Assembly: GCA_963705275.1 (NCBI GenBank)
Contig: OY970063.1
Span: forward strand, 124,001 to 188,000
Direction of reading: 5' to 3'
Length of the DNA stretch: 64,000 nt
DNA from: Fen-1135 sp963705275
Lineage (GTDB): Bacteria > Desulfobacterota > Syntrophia > Syntrophales > UBA2185
In this document: in pieces, positions 62,451 through 64,000 of the stretch
Layout: the number at the start of each line of letters is the position of its first letter
Numbering within the stretch: position 1 is the first letter of the stretch
Program-made: the position numbers and the translations under genes
The notes under the pieces: generated by a model
The model's database searches: none
What the model was told of the DNA's origin: nothing
The model's input: only the letters and a program-made list of their open reading frames with translations

Positions 62451-62478
62451 TACTGATTTCAGATCTTGATGATTTGAC

Positions 62479-62922
62479 ATGGAGGTACCGATCATAATGA
62501 TAAAGGAGCGGAGCAGCTTCACCGTCGGAGAAGAAGCATCGCTGTCAAGGGTTGTCAGTGATGATGATATCAGGACATTTGCCCGGATATCAGGTGACGG
62601 CAATCCTGTCCATCTGAACGATGAATTTGCGAAAGGCACCATGTTTGGCGGTCGCATAGCCCATGGGATGCTGGTTGCAGGTTTGATTTCCGCTGTCTTG
62701 GGGACAATGCTTCCCGGGCCGGGGGCGGTTTACTTGAGCCAGCAGTTGCGATTCCGTGCGCCCGTAAGGCCGGGTGACCAGGTCACGGCACGCGCAAGAG
62801 TCACCGAATGGAATTCCGAGAAGGGTCGCGTTACGCTGTTGACAGATGTCATAAACCAGGAAGGCAGAGTTGTAATAGAGGGGGAGGCGCGACTTGTCAT
62901 GTCATCGTACTTAAAGAGATGA
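62479..62922 (+). CDS. MaoC-like (R)-specific enoyl-CoA hydratase
   Basis: 147 residues with a hotdog fold. The hydratase-2 motif is ISGDGNPVHLND (catalytic Asp and His), followed by FGGRIAHGMLVAGLISAVLG. VYLSQQLRFRAPVRPGDQVT is the typical second half. It hydrates trans-2-enoyl-CoA to (R)-3-hydroxyacyl-CoA. An ATG at 62497 with GGAGG 11 bases upstream is an alternative start that removes six residues. It shares an operon with the thiolase. Confidence 0.92.
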   Translation: MEVPIIMIKERSSFTVGEEASLSRVVSDDDIRTFARISGDGNPVHLNDEFAKGTMFGGRIAHGMLVAGLISAVLGTMLPGPGAVYLSQQLRFRAPVRPGDQVTARARVTEWNSEKGRVTLLTDVINQEGRVVIEGEARLVMSSYLKR

Positions 62923-63249
62923 CGGGGGATATTTTAGTATCTCAATAGAGCAGAATTGTCTGCATGATTCAAAAGAGGATTTAGACTTATTTTCACGTCT
63001 AAGAAATATAGCCACAACATAAAATATGTCTTGAATATAAAAAAATATTGTATATTATAGCCGATTTTTCGATGGAGTATGTCCATTGGTAGACAAGCGA
63101 AGCGGTTTTAAAAAACAGGAATTACCTGACAAGAATGCCGAATTTGTAAAGGAGGGATGTGATATTTCGGTAACGGTTGTGAGTGGTCGTGGAAAATTAG
63201 ATATTTTGCGATCAAGATATAGTTAAATGAGTAATATAAGGAGGAAGAT
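62923..63249. other. Intergenic region upstream of cstA
   Basis: 327 bp, AT-rich, with a putative promoter at 63031-63058. An AAGGAGG at about 63151 is not followed by a plausible reading frame. The AAGGAGGAAGAT before 63250 is the ribosome-binding site of cstA. The roughly 190-base leader may be regulatory, but no known riboswitch was recognised. Confidence 0.45.
63031..63058 (+). promoter_or_regulatory. Putative promoter of cstA
   Basis: TTGAAT (63031-63036) and TATTAT (63053-63058) are separated by 16 bases in a very AT-rich stretch. The position gives a leader of about 185 bases before the cstA start codon. Confidence 0.4.
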
Positions 63250-64000
63250 ATGAACGCAGCAGTACTTCCTATAATAGCGGCTGTTTTATTCTACTTAGGT
63301 TACCGTTTTTACGGAAGATATATTGCAAAGTTATTTAAAGAAGATGATTCCTGCCCCACACCGGCGTGTTCAATGAGAGACGATTGCGACTATGTGCCGA
63401 CGAAACCGATTGTCTTATTCGGGCATCATTTCGCGAGCATTGCCGGAGGCGGACCCATCATAGGCCCCACTGTAGCAATGATGTTCGGATTTATACCGGT
63501 ATGGCTGTGGGCGGTGTTGGGGAGCATCTTTATCGGGGCGGTTCATGACATGACGGCGCTTTTTGCAAGCGTCAGGGAGGGGGGTAAGTCAGTTGCGGAG
63601 ATAGCAAAGAAAACATTGGGAAACACAGGATTCTTTCTGTTTATTGGTTTTACCACACTGATGATTCTCCTTGTTACCTCGGCATTTCTCGGCCTGACGG
63701 CGACGGCGCTGACTTCATTGCTGTCATTGGACGTACTGAGATTGGATTCCTCCCAGACTGTGGTGAGGACAATAGAGGTAGGAGGGGTGCTCAAGGCCCA
63801 GATAGGAGGCATCGCCTCAACGTCTGTTATCTTTATCACCTCCTTTGCGCCTATCATCGGCTTTCTTGTGTATAAAAAGAATATCAATGTCTATCTCGCC
63901 TCCGGAATGGCTATCATTGTTTGCATAGCCTCAGTTATCGTTGGAATGGATTATCCGGTTACGTTTAACACTAACACCTGGATGATCATACTCTGTTTTT
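63250..64000 (+). CDS. cstA: Carbon starvation protein CstA, N-terminal part (cut by window edge)
   Basis: The first 250 codons of a membrane transporter. It begins MNAAVLPIIAAVLFYLGYRF and has YVPTKPIVLFGHHFASIAGG, GPIIGPTVAMMFGFIPVWLW and GSIFIGAVHDMTALFASVRE, all conserved in CstA. CstA proteins import peptides or pyruvate, and in enteric bacteria are induced by carbon starvation. The start is the ATG at 63250 with AAGGAGG 7 bases upstream. The gene continues beyond the right edge. Confidence 0.93.
   Translation, partial: MNAAVLPIIAAVLFYLGYRFYGRYIAKLFKEDDSCPTPACSMRDDCDYVPTKPIVLFGHHFASIAGGGPIIGPTVAMMFGFIPVWLWAVLGSIFIGAVHDMTALFASVREGGKSVAEIAKKTLGNTGFFLFIGFTTLMILLVTSAFLGLTATALTSLLSLDVLRLDSSQTVVRTIEVGGVLKAQIGGIASTSVIFITSFAPIIGFLVYKKNINVYLASGMAIIVCIASVIVGMDYPVTFNTNTWMIILCF

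Noticed and set aside
1..64000. CRISPR array, prophage or restriction-type defence island
   Set aside because: No regularly spaced repeats, cas genes, phage structural genes or restriction-modification genes were found; RecBCD is the only DNA-processing system.

Overview
The window looks like a chromosomal segment of an anaerobic deltaproteobacterium (Desulfobacterota, Syntrophia/Syntrophobacteria-like). This is an inference from gene content: a complete RecBCD operon, GTP-type PEP carboxykinase, a PyrK/class-1B PyrD pair, a two-[4Fe-4S] oxidoreductase, acyl-CoA enzymes (thiolase, MaoC hydratase, 3-hydroxyacyl-CoA dehydrogenase), CstA and many small periplasmic/lipoprotein genes. No rRNA or ribosomal-protein marker is present to fix the genus. 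Genes lie on both strands in short operons. Layout. 0-5.5 kb: a flavodoxin-like reductase (cut by the left edge) behind a ferredoxin-type protein, a guanylate-kinase-like protein divergent from a possible RelA/SpoT-fold protein, a THEP1-type NTPase and an APC amino-acid permease. 5.5-14.4 kb: recC-recB-recD. 14.4-21.7 kb: Nudix hydrolase and PEPCK on the minus strand, then a plus-strand run of an orphan mannose-type PTS EIIA, RimI-like acetyltransferase, pyrK, pyrD, a secreted DUF4384-like protein and an MBL hydrolase. 21.9-28.7 kb: a HEAT-repeat protein, a histidine phosphatase and the HrpA helicase. 29.1-36.4 kb: a GH57/GT5 (glycogen synthase) fusion, a secreted retropepsin-like protease, a UbiA prenyltransferase with a coupled secreted partner, and a glycogen branching enzyme. 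36.2-40.8 kb: branching enzyme, a DUF4139/MuiA-like protein and two tandem MtaD-like amidohydrolases, every one broken by apparent single-base insertions. 40.9-41.75 kb: tRNA-Leu(UAA) followed by a decayed IS110-type transposase and a possible integrase tail, a typical integration site. 41.9-51.4 kb: a TAXI solute-binding protein followed by a string of small envelope proteins (Gly-rich, LEA14, PspC, YidB/DUF937, glycine zipper, double HhH, MscL, VWA-OmpA, double BON). 51.6-60.9 kb: two nearly identical TrkA-type K+ channels bracketing a Na+/solute symporter, 3-hydroxyacyl-CoA dehydrogenase and a CBS/permease pair. 61.2-64 kb: thiolase, MaoC hydratase and cstA (cut by the right edge). How the genes fit together: carbon storage (GH57-GT5 and GlgB), gluconeogenesis (PEPCK), acyl-CoA turnover and substrate uptake (SSS, TAXI, CstA, APC) describe a syntrophic or fermentative anaerobe that stores glycogen. 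The envelope-protein run with MscL and K+ channels suggests osmotic or envelope stress handling. Most unusual are: the cluster of same-direction frameshifts at 36.2-40.2 kb; the GH57-GT5 fusion with an altered acid residue; the duplicated, apparently gene-converted K+ channels; a PEP-CTERM-like tail lying in frame just past a TAG stop; and the Gmk-like/RelA-SpoT-like divergent pair sharing a 9-bp inverted repeat. I saw no CRISPR array, prophage or rRNA operon, and no clearly new multi-gene system.
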